This document shows positions 52,429 through 64,000 of a DNA stretch of 64,000 nt, piece by piece. Both the position numbers and the translations under genes were made by a program. This stretch comes from Onchidella celtica (lineage: Eukaryota; Mollusca; Gastropoda; Systellommatophora; Onchidiidae): NCBI GenBank assembly GCA_963931925.1, contig OZ007569.1:42251021-42315020 (forward strand), written 5' to 3'. Position 1 is the stretch's first letter. Every line of letters begins with the position of its first letter. Under the pieces are notes generated by a model, which did not search any database, was not told where the DNA came from, and saw only the letters and a list, made by a program, of their open reading frames with translations.

Positions 52429-52680
52429 GTCACTGCTCTACAATAATGGCATTATGTTAGTCTTGTGTATCAGGCATCTGGCGGTTCATAGCATTACTGA
52501 GAAGGAGGGCTATCGGATAATATTATAGAAAAAAATAGTTTTTGCGCCAATAGAAAAATGTAATAATCCAATAGAATCATAATGGTATAAGTCACAGAAT
52601 GACAGGTAAAAAACAAACGGTTTTTTCTTAATATGTCAAAAGTGTCAGAAATGTCTTATGCCATTAGCTTAGAGCAAATA
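52429..52680 (-). mobile_element. MITE family A, copy 2
   Basis: Inverted copy of the element at 473-720, alignable over nearly its full length. It begins GTCACTGCTCTACAATAATG and ends with CCATTAGCTTAGAGCA, whose complement repeats the start. The last 4-5 bases of the right terminus are degraded compared with copy 1. Confidence 0.8.
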
Positions 52681-53311
52681 CGATGTTTTAGGTTTCTTTA
52701 CTGCGAACATTTTCACTGTAAAATGCGAAGCTGGTTGAGAAGCTAAGTCCGTATTGCTCAAATGTACGGACTGGTCGAGACAGCGGAGATGCATCCTTGA
52801 GAATACCTGAGGAAAAGTTGAAATGACATGAATGTGTCGTGTTCTTCCTTAACAAATAGTTTTTCTCCTTTCTCTTTCAACCCCCGGGGAGCAAGACAAA
52901 GGGTGCTGGGTGCAAGTCTACATATCAGGACCAGTATCGTGAATCTCTCCCAGCTTTCAGTCAACTCAAGGCGTTCATTACTTTGACTATCTAAATACTT
53001 GTCGCGGAAAGAACATTTCCTTGTCAGAACAGAACTGTTCCTTCCTTCCTTGTCACCTTGTTGTGGCTAACAAAGTGCGACCCATTGTTAAAACCCACCG
53101 TAATAACAATAGGTAATTTTACAAGCTGCACGATTTCAAAACTTAACTCTTGAAACATAATTAAAAAAGAAAGTAGAAAGAAATATTTATCCAAGCACGA
53201 CACAGCAAGACTTCAAACACAGCAGGTAGTCTAAAATATTTAGCAAATTACCTAAAGTTACATTAATTCGTCATACTGCGCTAGTTAAAAACGCGACACA
53301 TGTCAAAGCCA

Positions 53312-53336
53312 TTATTTATTTATTTATTTATTTATT
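53312..53336 (+). repeat. (TTTA)n microsatellite
   Basis: Six uninterrupted TTTA units. Confidence 0.85.
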
Positions 53337-55747
53337 CTAAACATCGACAGGTGGAAAGGAAATTTAAATGTGTAGCTCCAGCGGTGTACTATTTCAAACA
53401 CAGGTGTGTCATTGGTAGGAGGAAGCGAGCTTTTATGCCACATGAGCACTTCCACTCTTTCAGATACCTCTGAGGTTGCTTTAGTTTAGTGAAAAGCAAT
53501 GGGGCTTTTATCAGCATATTTTTCCAATAAGAAAGTAATCAGAAATAGTGTGGTTCAGGGTCAGTTTGCTTATACATGCACAATCAACCAGATGAACAGG
53601 TCTATATTGTATTGTGGGATGTACTGGCCACTTGCCCGTTCTTGCCAGTGACTTGAAAGTGTCCCCAAAATGCACGGATTGTGTCATTTACTAATTATGA
53701 TTTTGCCTAGCCCCCACTGGACAGCACGAGATGTGGGAGATAGAGGATTTCCCCGGTTACTGATAGAACATAAAACAATCAGACATGAAGTTTGATCATA
53801 AAGTGCTCAACAGTTTCATTGACAACATTATGCTGTTTCGAAAGGTTATGAACACGCTCTGTCGCTTGCACACTGAGAGTTTAAAACTATAGTGTCCGCA
53901 AAAATGTTACAATGGTCTACGTTTGTTTAATTATTACTATTTTTTTTTTTTGGGGTCCAGTTGTAGGGGTAGCTTTCAACTTTAGCTACATGACCGGTGG
54001 CGATCTGAATCAATTTGTCTTAAAAGTAAGGTATTTTTCCATTATTGCACCACTCCGTAGAATACCTTTTTTCTTCATAAAAACGTACACATATACATGT
54101 ATTTTTTTTTTAAATCGATGATTGGTGATTTGCAAGGAACATGCGAAGGTTTACAGTGCAACACTTTCGCAATTTGCTACGAAATGCTACTTCTCTATGG
54201 AGTAATCTGTCTGATTTTTTGGGTTAACTCTATGGAGACGGGGCGGCCAGTAGAGAACCCATGTACCCTCTGGTGTGCCCGAGATGAGAGTGGGATCCCC
54301 CGAGCAACCACACGCGTGGGGTTGGCGATCTGCAAATATAGCGGGGTGTAAACTAGTTGACAGAAGGATTAGGCTGGTTCATGACTCGGGGTTTGCAGGT
54401 TTTTAAGTAGCCTTCACATGAGAGTCTAATATCCCTTTATCGGCAGTTATAACACAATGCTCTTTCTCGTGTAATTCTATCCTGGTACTGATTTTCTCTC
54501 CTGAATTAAGAATGTCTTTCTTCAAGCCTGTATACAAATTGATGATGAATTAAATTACTTTGTGTGAAGGTTTTCTCCAGTAGATTTAAAGAGAATTGGC
54601 GTTTCCTATATTTTTCATTCCCCGTGAAGAAAAGCAACACGAATTCATGTTTTATTTAATTCCCTCCCACGTTGTTGAAGATTGTTAATTGTAGAGTTTC
54701 TGTGTGTACTCAGAGCCCAGGCTCTCAAACAGAGATTTGTCAAATCTAGAACAATGTTAGGCCAAGTGTTAAGTAAGAATACGAATGTACTGGATAATCA
54801 GTAGTCAGGTCGCATTTAATTATGTGAAACAATGAGAACATCTCATTTGTTGGAGAATTGTTAATGTATGTAGACGGGGAAGATGGGCCTGAATGACAGT
54901 AACAGGGTAACCAGTTTCACGCAGCCTGTAAGTTGCAATTAATGATATCTATCGTTTGCCTGCTACAAATATCACCTATTTTAGAAATGACTTTCTGCTG
55001 GAGGCAGTATGAAACAATATGCTAGTAGTCTAAGCAACTGAAAATAGTTGTTTGGAACTTTTATTTACTTCATATTTTTGAAATTTCAAACGAACAAAGC
55101 AAGATGAGAATTGTTTCCATGCAGTGTAAGCGTTTCACGGGTAAACGCAGGATATCCCAACGTTCCTCTAGGTATTTCTGGCCCACGGACCCTGAAGAGT
55201 CAGGATTCCCAGATGATTTTTCTCTGAGTGTCTTGACCCTATGAAGACCAGAAACTTGGCATTATTTTGTCTCATGTTTGCAGCAGTGATGGGCAGATTA
55301 CTACGATAAAAATGCACAATTCTCAAAGTGCTACGGAAGTATTGGCTTTGATGTTTTCCCAAGAAAGGTTGCAGGTTTATGATATGTGGACGATATGAAA
55401 TAATTATCACTGAATATCTGATGGCTATATCATAGCACCATAACTAGTATCCTAAAGGCTAAACCCATTATGGATTTCTATTCTTCCGGCCACACGAAAT
55501 CAAGTTCAGTCTGTATAGGGTTAAACCGTGACCTGTCTCAAATATGTCCTGCCCACCCGCAGAGAGTTAACCTTTTCTAGCCTATCTTAGATCGGAATTC
55601 GTACATTGCCGTTAAGTTGAGGCCAAACCCTGTAAGCTCTCAGGAACAAAGCCTAATCATTGTGAATTACTTGGCAATTTGGCATCTACTTAAGCCAGCA
55701 CTAAATGGTTTAGTTGAACAGAAAGATTGCCAAGCGTTTCCTGTGTG

Positions 55748-56010
55748 CTCGTACTAGGGGGTATAAAAGACCCATGTAATTACATATAAGATTCTCATTG
55801 TAGTATTTGTATACTTCGTGACTTCCCTGAGTACTCCTATTTGGGACTTAAAAAGGTCCCATTCAACTATTATACGCATACTCTTTTCATTGTACATTTA
55901 TGCTGTGTAAGATACACTTTGTCTTTCCCATGTACTCGTACTAGGAGGTAAAAAAAAATTACCCATAAAACTACTTAATGAGATTCTTATTGTAGGTTTA
56001 TATTATACTA
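55748..56010 (+). repeat. Three-unit tandem repeat (about 80-100 bp per unit)
   Basis: Units begin at 55748, 55831 and 55932 with GTACTCGTACTAGG-like sequence. Each continues with an AAAA tract, a (A)CCCAT block and a TCATTGTA-like block. Units 1 and 3 are closest; unit 2 carries an insertion. Confidence 0.65.
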
Positions 56011-57657
56011 GGCTCTGCAATAAATAGAGTGAAGGAATGATTCATTATAAAATGACAGAGCATATAAACGAATTCTGTCAAAAGGGTAAGGTCACGATTT
56101 AAAACAAAACAAAACAAAATAGTGAAATAAAAGCTGCCAGATTTTTACGATTTTCAGTGCCGTCAAGCCAAATTTTTGTCTAATTGCAAATGGCCCAATC
56201 TGGACATTTTCAGATAGGAAAAAAAATGCACAATGGGGTGAAAAGGAAGAAGATGACAAAAAGACATAACGATTTGCTAGAACACAGAATATGTCAGTGC
56301 AGCGTGGTTTTTACCACTGTGTGTGATTTATAGTGAACATTGAACGAGTGGCCAGCAGAACGTAGTCAATTTGGCAAGTGTGTCGGCAGTAATGGAGGGG
56401 AAGTTGACATTTTACTTGCCGGCCTTTGATTCAAGATCTTCACTGGCCAGTCTGACATTTGCTGTCCAGGCGACGCCGTGTCTGGTCCGACATCCCTGGT
56501 TGACCGTGATATTCTCGGTTCTTTTCTAGCTATTTTGTATATTTGAAGGGGTTAGTTCTGTCCTCAAGTCCATCTGGACATCCAAAGCAAACTGTGCGAC
56601 TGTGCATAAAGTTCAGCCACTAAATCGTCTTTTGTGTAATACTTACTAACCAAGGACTGTTATTATTAGAGTGAAGAACTTTGAAAAAGCTGAGATTTTC
56701 AGTTATACCATGTATGAAAAGACATTTTTTTGGTTAATATTAAAAATTTGTACATTCTTAAATTTAGCTTTTTGTGACGAACGCGAGCCATAGAACCTTC
56801 CAGTAAAGACAAAAATAAGAGCATTTTTCACAAACAGGTTTCCGTCGTGTATATCTTCCAATGACAATTTCTGAATACCATCTGGGAGCAGATTTGTGTT
56901 CTGTGCCTTATAAAATCTTTGAACGACAGCTTTGAAGAGATTTGTATTCTGTATTGTAGAACTGACAGTGAAGATCTTCACACTTTACGACATCTGTAAT
57001 GATCTTTGAACAGGATTTCAATCAGAGGGCGATAGCAATTTGATAAACGTTATTCCATCAACACACAAACAAACACAGAAATGTTGACTTTAACTAGGAC
57101 AAAGACCAGATTTGCACTATATGTCCTAGTTCACAGTGGGAAAAACTGGGGGATATTTGGACCATCAAAATAGGACGTCAGAGGGGGATGAGAAAAAAAT
57201 AACAATAAAAAAAATAAACCAAACAGCACAAATAACTGTTAATGACAATAATAAAAAGCAACAGATTTGAGAACGGAAAACATTCGTCTTGAGCACAGTG
57301 ACACCTGTTAGAGGGAAAATCTGCCATTTATCAAATTACCGCCACCAACTCAATCTCTAATCTCCCCCCCCCCCCCCAAAAAAAAAACCCACTTGTTTTT
57401 TTTTCCAAGTCCAGCAGAACTGGTGACACTTGGAAACGAAAGCCAGTTTTCTAGAGATATGGCAAACTGCGTGAATATTTCAGTGTAGAAGAGGCCGGGG
57501 AAAGGTCACGGCATTCAATTTGCTGCCTTTGGTTTCTTGATGACGTGCCAAAGCCTGGGAACCGGAGCTGTGTCTCTGACCCCCTACACAACTTGTCAGA
57601 CCTGGGGGGTGGGGGAGATCGTTCTGAACTGGTTTACCTCCAGATGCCATAAGTCAA

Positions 57658-57723
57658 TGTTGTTGTTGTTGTCGTTATCGTTGTTTTTGTTGCTGTTGCT
57701 GCTGTTGTTGTTGCTGTTGTTTT
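57658..57723 (+). repeat. (TTG)n trinucleotide repeat
   Basis: TTG and CTG triplets with a few TCG and TTT interruptions. Confidence 0.85.
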
Positions 57724-60700
57724 CCTTGTCATACATTGGTATCCAGTTATCACTTCAGTATAAACAAAGTCAGAATCACTTATCAAGACGGTGTAATGTA
57801 TCCATTTGAAAGTTTAGCGCATCTGCATGTGGATTTTAAAAAAAGGGCGGGGGGGGGGGCTAGCTTATTCACCCGTGATTCCATAAAGCCAAGAGATCCA
57901 CAAAGTGGAAGTTCTCATCCTCAGCCTAAGAAAGAACTTAAGATATATTTGTGATAGTATTAAAGCAACCAGTGTTTGTCAATACTGGAAGAGTCGTTGA
58001 CTGGTACGCATTTCGAAACTCCAAGAAATGGATTTGGTTTTGAATGAACTGATAGTTTGAACTACATTGCACTCTGTAACGCTGTGCTATTTGTTCTGAA
58101 TGAATTACTGCTCTTGGGCCTCGTTGCAGAGGAGGTATAGAGCATCAACAGGAACCACCTTCCTCCTTTCCTCCCCCTCTCTTGTCTGTCCTCCAACAGT
58201 TTTTCCTCAAGTCAGCACACTAAAGTTTACCCTTGTCGCCAAATTGCCCAGGGTTTCCCAGGCTCCTCGACACGACTCGAAATGCCAGACCATCCCTCAT
58301 GCCGACTCTAATTCCCCACGTCCATTGTCTTACGAGCGGGGAGCGATGGGCCAATTTTCTGGAACGAGCTGAGTTTTCTGGGCGCTTTGATGACTGCTAG
58401 TGCTAAAGCGGCGGGCTGACCTTTACAGGGATGGCTTAACTCCCATCATGGATTTGCAAGGGATATGGGAGAAAGGAAAGGAAAAGTATGGGATGGGGGA
58501 TTATTTATTGCCATGGTTAAGGTCAGCCCCGGACACACAAAGATCTGACGTGAGCCCCCCTACAGCCTCGCTATCTAGTGGCTTAATACATAGGACAGTA
58601 GGACAGGCATTATCATATCCATCGTTTTCATTGGACAATCGGTTCTTTTTCTTTCTATTTTTTTTTTTCCAAATGCTTAAATGTTTTTTTTTTTGAGCCA
58701 GAATGAGATAACAACAAACTTTGCTACCATAGAAAGGCGTTTGAAGATGTTTTTGAAGAACCAGATGAAATGGGGTGGAAACAGGGAGAAAAGGGAAAGA
58801 GGGAGGAGTAACGACCATGAATTGTGGATGAGGCTGGAATGAAGAGCTATTCAGTTGGGGGAATGGGAGGGGGGGGGGATTGTATCAGTATAAAGGGGCA
58901 GTCAGCAAAATGGTCGAAAGTTTTAGTACTCAGTTGTGGAGCTAGGAAAGGTCACCAGCAGAGGGACGGGAACTTGAGAGGAACCTTGAGGGAGCATTAA
59001 TTGTTATCACACGGCGAGATGGTGGGGTGGAAAGGAAACGGTAGGTCTCCACTTCCACTGTGGAAAAAAAAAAATGGTTAACCCCCATAATAAAGTACAT
59101 GAGATTCAGATCTTGGATGTGATTAATTTTACTTCAACTTTGCGTTAGAGTTTGCAATTCATCAGTTGGACAACGGCCTTATTGTGTCCTGACATTGTTT
59201 ACAAGCTATGAGAAAGTGGTACATAAGTTCTTTTCTCGTGTTATTTTTTGCCCCCCCCCCCCCCCTTTTCTCTTCCCATTGATAAACCAAGTGCAATAAA
59301 ACTACTTATTTAGTTTTTATAGAAAGCAAAACATGGTCCAGAATGTTGAGGAAATACGTTGTATAAATTAAAAAACAAGAATAAAGGACAGACACTGTTT
59401 CAAAATGCTTGGAGATTCAGAACCCTAGTGCAAAATATAAATTCTTTCAACAATAAGCAATTCATGCCATGTTAGTTCAAGACCTTATTTGTGTAAAAAC
59501 GATAATATGATAATAAAGACCTTTATACGGTTAACACGTGGGGCTTATTGCGCAGATAGAAATTCTTCCTAAGCGTTTTGCAAGATTAGGTTTTTTTGGT
59601 GTGTTTTTTTGTGCAATATTCCCGGGTTTCCCCCAGCCTTCTTTTTGCTGTAGATATAAAGCTGAAATGATACGCACTGATAGTACAGAACCTCCGCCTT
59701 TTTGAGGCTAATGCCAGTAATTTCCCCCACGAAGAGACGTCTTGGGCCAGGCTAAATGTCGCAGGAATTGCCACGCTGTGGCTCTGCACGTGCAGAGTTA
59801 ATGGCGTACTAATTCTCCCCTTCCCCCCTTGGCATTTGGATTCAAAGAAACCCCTTAAGCTTTGTTCTAGAAATGGTGGTCTTGATGAAAGTTTAGCTAT
59901 GATTGCTGTAATGATATAAATTGTGACCCTTTTGATATGGGGGTTTGATGTTCATTTTTTTTGCACCCCCTTAAAACAAATATACTTGTGTTGCGGCCGG
60001 GCGGTGACACTTTATTAAATTGGCGTTGAGAAACGGCATGACTCATGATCAATGCAATGCATTATTGTAATCTAAGATTCTAATCGTTTTTTGTCCAAGT
60101 GTATGATAATGGCATTGCCTTGTCTCCCACATATCGTTCAAATGGTGTGGAGTCGTTTTCAAAGGACCACGGTTTTTAGGTAGGATTACTTTTCCTTTCT
60201 CCGGGAGGGAGGGAGGGGAATAAGGGGAAGGGGAAGGGAGTCTGCAGATTTTGCCCTTTTACCGTGTTTGAAGCCGAGACTTCTACTTTTGCGCCGGAGT
60301 TCGAAATTGCGCCACTTTAAGATCATGGTATGCTTTTTATTTACTTACTTCAACTTAATGAAAATTTCATGCAAATACACTGTAAGGATTATCTTTGGCA
60401 TATATGTGGTTCTGTTTGTAGAAGAAATGTGGTGTTACGTGTTACCTTGGGAACAAATTTTAAAGAAAAGACAAACCCAGAAAACTATGGGATCGCAGTT
60501 GGGCTTCGCATATGGTATATTTCGCAAAGTATTGTCTCAATAGACATTAACCATAATGTATCTTCAGATTATGTACTGACTTTATTCAAAATGCCTTGCA
60601 AATGATGCACAGCTCATCCACGCTATTCTGCTGAATCAACTGCAAAAATTGATGGCCCTACAGAAACTACGCTGTAAAACATTAAATCCATATCAATGCG

Positions 60701-62084
60701 AACTCTTGATGAGCATTAAAGAAAAAAAACAATGAATGCTTGTCAAGTGATCCACTTGACAACCCTGTCCCTCTGTGGTGTTTCCTCACCAAGCCTTGAA
60801 AAGAAAGAATGTTTTATTTACTTTACCCCTTTTCTGTAACAGTTCCATTGAAGGATGAAGATAACGAGCCCTCCCTATAGATCCTTACTGGTACATTGTA
60901 TAGCGAACTTGGGTCCTTCCTAAGGTTCTTGGGCGAAAACCGCTGAAGACGTAGACATCAACCTTTCTTTGGCCGAAATGTCTGTTGAAGATCGAGGCAT
61001 CGGCTCTTTCGTGCAGCTTCTTGACTTATGGAAGCAGTACTCATTCTCTACAACATTTCAGATCTGTTTTCCTTCGTTGCTTGGCAGCTTATTTGCTCTT
61101 TTCTAGAGCTCCTTCATAGCTGTTCGTGGGTGATTTGAGAAGAGGCGCCTACGAAAAATGGAGGGGGGGGGGGATAGACCGAGGGGGGGGGGGAGGAGGA
61201 CAGAGAAAATGTTCAAGTAACAACAAAAGTGTCACTACAGGACGCCTGGGGATGAGTCCTGTGTTAAATGTCAAAGAGCAGGTTCTCACACGCAGGATTC
61301 CATCTGCACTTGAACCCCTGGCTTAACTTCCGTCAAATTTTGCATGTCAGATTCTGCCCAGCACGTTTATTCATCACAGTTTGAGGGATGATTCTACTTC
61401 CTGCCTGTCACTGTATCCTTGCAAAACAAGACAGTCCTATACGCAAGAAATGTGTCCCCGAGGGCAAAATTAGAGACATTCACGTTTTATTCTGCCTACC
61501 AAGTTTGTTTAGTGGATGAAGAAATGCTTTATTGTAAGTTCTGCACTTATTAAGCGACCTCTAATCGACAGCCAATCAAAGTCAACTGTAGGTCAGTTGT
61601 CGTGGAAGCGGCACCTTCATGCAAGGAACTAGTTCCATACTGAATTTGCAATTGACAAACTGGTTTCAATTATCATTGAGGGGCAAGAAATTGCTGAACT
61701 TTTTCAATATAAATATTTAACAATTTCCAACAATCTAAAGAGTAAACAGTGCATGCAGTTGATAGAAATTTTGCGACCAGAAGGGCATATTGTATGCCAT
61801 ACGTCAATTTTTATAGTGGTCTTAATTGTTCATACTGACTTATCGAAAAAGGGTCTAACTAAAAAGGATATATGTCTATAATCTTTTTTGTTGTTCGTCG
61901 GTTTTACGATCCAATGAACACACAACAGAACTGAAGGAAGCGCAACTTTGAAACCGTGTGCGGTTTCGCCTCAGACATTGAAGTCCTTGAAGCGAACAGC
62001 ACGAAAACCTTCAGTATGAGCACGTTATTCATACGTTCCTTTCCCCTTCACTAACGAATACGGGCGGGTGTAGGCCTAATGTGG

Positions 62085-62440
62085 GCTTGAGGGTTTGAAG
62101 GTATAATTGTTTTAATTACGAAAAGTAATGGGACGCGAGGAGATGGGAGCAAATTTGAAACGCCTCCTCAAACACGCCGTGTTAATGAAAGATGGCCCAA
62201 AAGCGCGACTGTTATGAACAACCGTAATTCATAACGCGTCATGCGCACCGGCCACACAGTGCACAAATGAGCACGGCATTAAGTTTGTAATAAACGCTCC
62301 ACACAAAAGCGAGCTCTTCAAGGCGTGAAAATCATGTAGGTCCTTATTGGTAACCAAGGGCTCGCGTCAGCTGACGGGGAGTAATGGTCGTCTATTGTCG
62401 CGAGGGGAAGATAGTCCTTTGACAATATCTTCACATTAAA
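62085..62440. promoter_or_regulatory. Candidate cis-regulatory segment, dense in TAAT cores
   Basis: A repeat-free, CpG-rich stretch inside the putative intron. It has homeodomain-type TAAT cores at about 62113-62118 (TAATTA), 62126, 62183, 62225, 62288 and 62382. A CAGCTG E-box lies at 62368-62373. A CCTTTGA (TCF/LEF-like) joins an ACAAT (SOX-like) at 62416-62427. Motif clustering alone is weak evidence, and no function is shown by the sequence. Confidence 0.3.
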
Positions 62441-63822
62441 GTCACGCAGACATGATTAACATTATGTTCTGGTCTAAGCAACAGCTGCCTGTGATAGACG
62501 CTTTTATTTTTAAGCTGAAACTGGAAAGAAAAACAAATGAAAAGGGAAATATAAAAGGAAAGTAACATTCTGTTTACTTTTAAGCCGGTAAAGCTATGGA
62601 TAAAATAATGAGTGCTCAGAATGAACAAAGTAAACAAAGAACACATTTATCACTGAAAAAAAAAAATCCACAACACCGAAAGCGCCCTCACCTCACACAT
62701 TCATAAAAACAACTGGCCAGGCCTTCAAAGAATTCTGATGGTAATGGACATAGTAAAATTACAGAATGAGGAAAAATGTTATTTCTTGTGTGATAAAGAT
62801 CTAAATGTGCATTTTGTGATTGGTGAGGTAGGACATTCATTGTTAGAATCTGTTACTCCGTGAAGCTATTCCCCACAGGAGATCTAAGAATAACCCCCCC
62901 CCCCCGGCCCCTCCCATGCGCACTTTAAGCTAAAACTACCCTTATTAGGTCACCACAAAAAAAAAAAAGGCCGGGGTGGGGGGGGGAGGGGGGGGGGTGA
63001 GATGATGCACGCGGGTATTTTCTCACGGGCAACAAAATAACAACAGTATTATTATTCATTTTTCATGGATATTTTACACAAACAAATGCTATAAAAGCAT
63101 AGTATAAGGAGAAAGCATCGTTGGTAAACAGATGGTTCCGCTATCATCACGCCGTGCATAACTAGATCTAGTTTTCATAATTATGTCACAGGAATTTTTG
63201 TGTCTCGAACAAAGCGGTCTAAAATTGGTAATTACTAATAGTCTTTTCTTTTTTCTCTGGGGTAGACTCTGGCTGGGCTTCTCTCCAACTAGCCATGTCT
63301 AGTTCTACCAATGTCCTTTACACTTCGGTCAACTTACTCCCTGGCATAGTCAGGTTTCTAGTGGTGCTGGAAACTATCATCTATTCTATATAATATTTGT
63401 GGACTTCAGACTTTTCGTTGCAAAAGGCTTCTGAACCACTCAATACTCAGACTTCAAATTTTATATGGTACATCAGAATGGATGTAAGGGTGCACAGTTT
63501 TTAATACAAGTCTCAAATCAGTGTTGTTGTTTTTATTGGAAATTTATTGTTTCGCCATGATTTAGATCTATTTCGAATCATGGTTCGCCATTTTAAGGTT
63601 TCGTTATCACTTCCTGCGATGTGTTCACTATCAAACACACTAACCCGTGCGCAAATCATGCTGTTGTACGGGATGCGCAGTGTGTCAACTCACAAAGGCA
63701 GAGCAGTAAGACTTATTTTAAAAACAAACAAACAAAAATAAAATAAACAAATAGTAACGGGCCAGATGAAGCAGGTCCATAATAACCACCCAGAACTGAA
63801 ACCAATATTCAAACCGATTTAT

Positions 63823-63850
63823 CCCGGGCAGGGCCGGGGAGCTCAGCTAG
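63823..63850 (+). mobile_element. Helitron 3' terminus (hairpin plus CTAG)
   Basis: CCCGG-GCAGGG-CCGGG (63823-63838) forms a 5-bp GC stem. Twelve bases later the sequence ends in CTAG (63847-63850) followed by T. A hairpin about 10-12 nt upstream of CTRR, inserted before a host T, is the defining 3' end of Helitrons. The left (TC) end was not found, so the element length is unknown. Confidence 0.6.
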
Positions 63851-64000
63851 TATCATATAACTGAGCTTTGAAAACATATCTAACTCTGTCTGTTAGTGTT
63901 ATACCAGTCTACATGTAATCCCCTCTGTTCCCAATAGACTTGAAAAGCACTGGTCGGATCTTTCTGAAATTTGGACATGAAAAGGTGAAATATGGTTGCG
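63851..64000. other. Possible start of a second Helitron-like element
   Basis: After the Helitron end come ATCTAACTCTGTCTGTTAG and GGATCTTTCTGAAATTTGGA. From memory, such motifs recur near the left ends of invertebrate Helitrons. The window stops before this can be tested. Confidence 0.25.

Larger units (their letters stand above)
52681..62084. other. Gene-free intronic DNA
   Basis: About 9.4 kb with only the TTTA and TTG microsatellites, the tandem repeat at 55748, and homopolymer C or G runs (57364, 57850, 59251, 61162, 61183). Unique moderately GC-rich stretches at 57480-57650 and 58180-58470 could be regulatory. No gene was supported. Confidence 0.6.

Overview
This is eukaryotic, probably invertebrate, genomic DNA and looks like intron almost throughout. 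The only protein-coding sequence I can support is one 187-bp internal exon on the + strand (26183-26369). It encodes the start and recognition helix of a Prospero/Prox-type homeodomain. It has a U2 acceptor (AG at 26181-26182) and a strong U2 donor (CAG|GTACGT at 26369/26370). The protein is closer to what I recall of the protostome Prospero form than to vertebrate PROX1. Together with the repeat content (foldback and hAT-like MITEs, a Helitron end, long AG, CAY and ATCC microsatellites, many 8-15 nt G or C runs), this suggests a marine lophotrochozoan, perhaps a mollusc with a fairly large genome. The taxon is inference only.

Layout. 1-26182 is gene-free and would be the intron upstream of the exon. 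It carries one copy of MITE family A (473-720), one of family B (3088-3269), one of family C (15063-15203), an inverted repeat pair (7281-7462 and 9785-9971) and several microsatellites. 26183-26369 is the exon. 26370-64000 would be the downstream intron. It holds second copies of families A (52429-52680), B (51445-51622) and C (32394-32550), two foldback elements (42076-42277 and 49801-50206), two duplicated segments (35.8/36.4 kb and 31.8/32.7 kb), a three-unit tandem repeat (55748-56010), long CAY, AG and ATCC arrays, and a Helitron 3' terminus (63823-63850). I saw no further Prospero-domain exon on either side, so both introns appear to exceed 26 kb and 37 kb.

The most interesting signal is at the 5' edge of the exon. 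Fifteen bases inside it lies a perfect U12-type branch-site octamer (TCCTTAAC, 26197-26204), followed by AC dinucleotides at 26210-26216, just before the codons for the conserved S-T-L-T-P. This is the arrangement expected at the 3' side of the Drosophila prospero twintron, where a U2-type intron lies inside a U12-type AT-AC intron. If real, the exon has two alternative starts, used by two different spliceosomes.

No tRNA, rRNA, CRISPR array, promoter or complete transposon gene was recognised. The longest open frames come from microsatellites or are unsupported short ORFs and were not called as genes.
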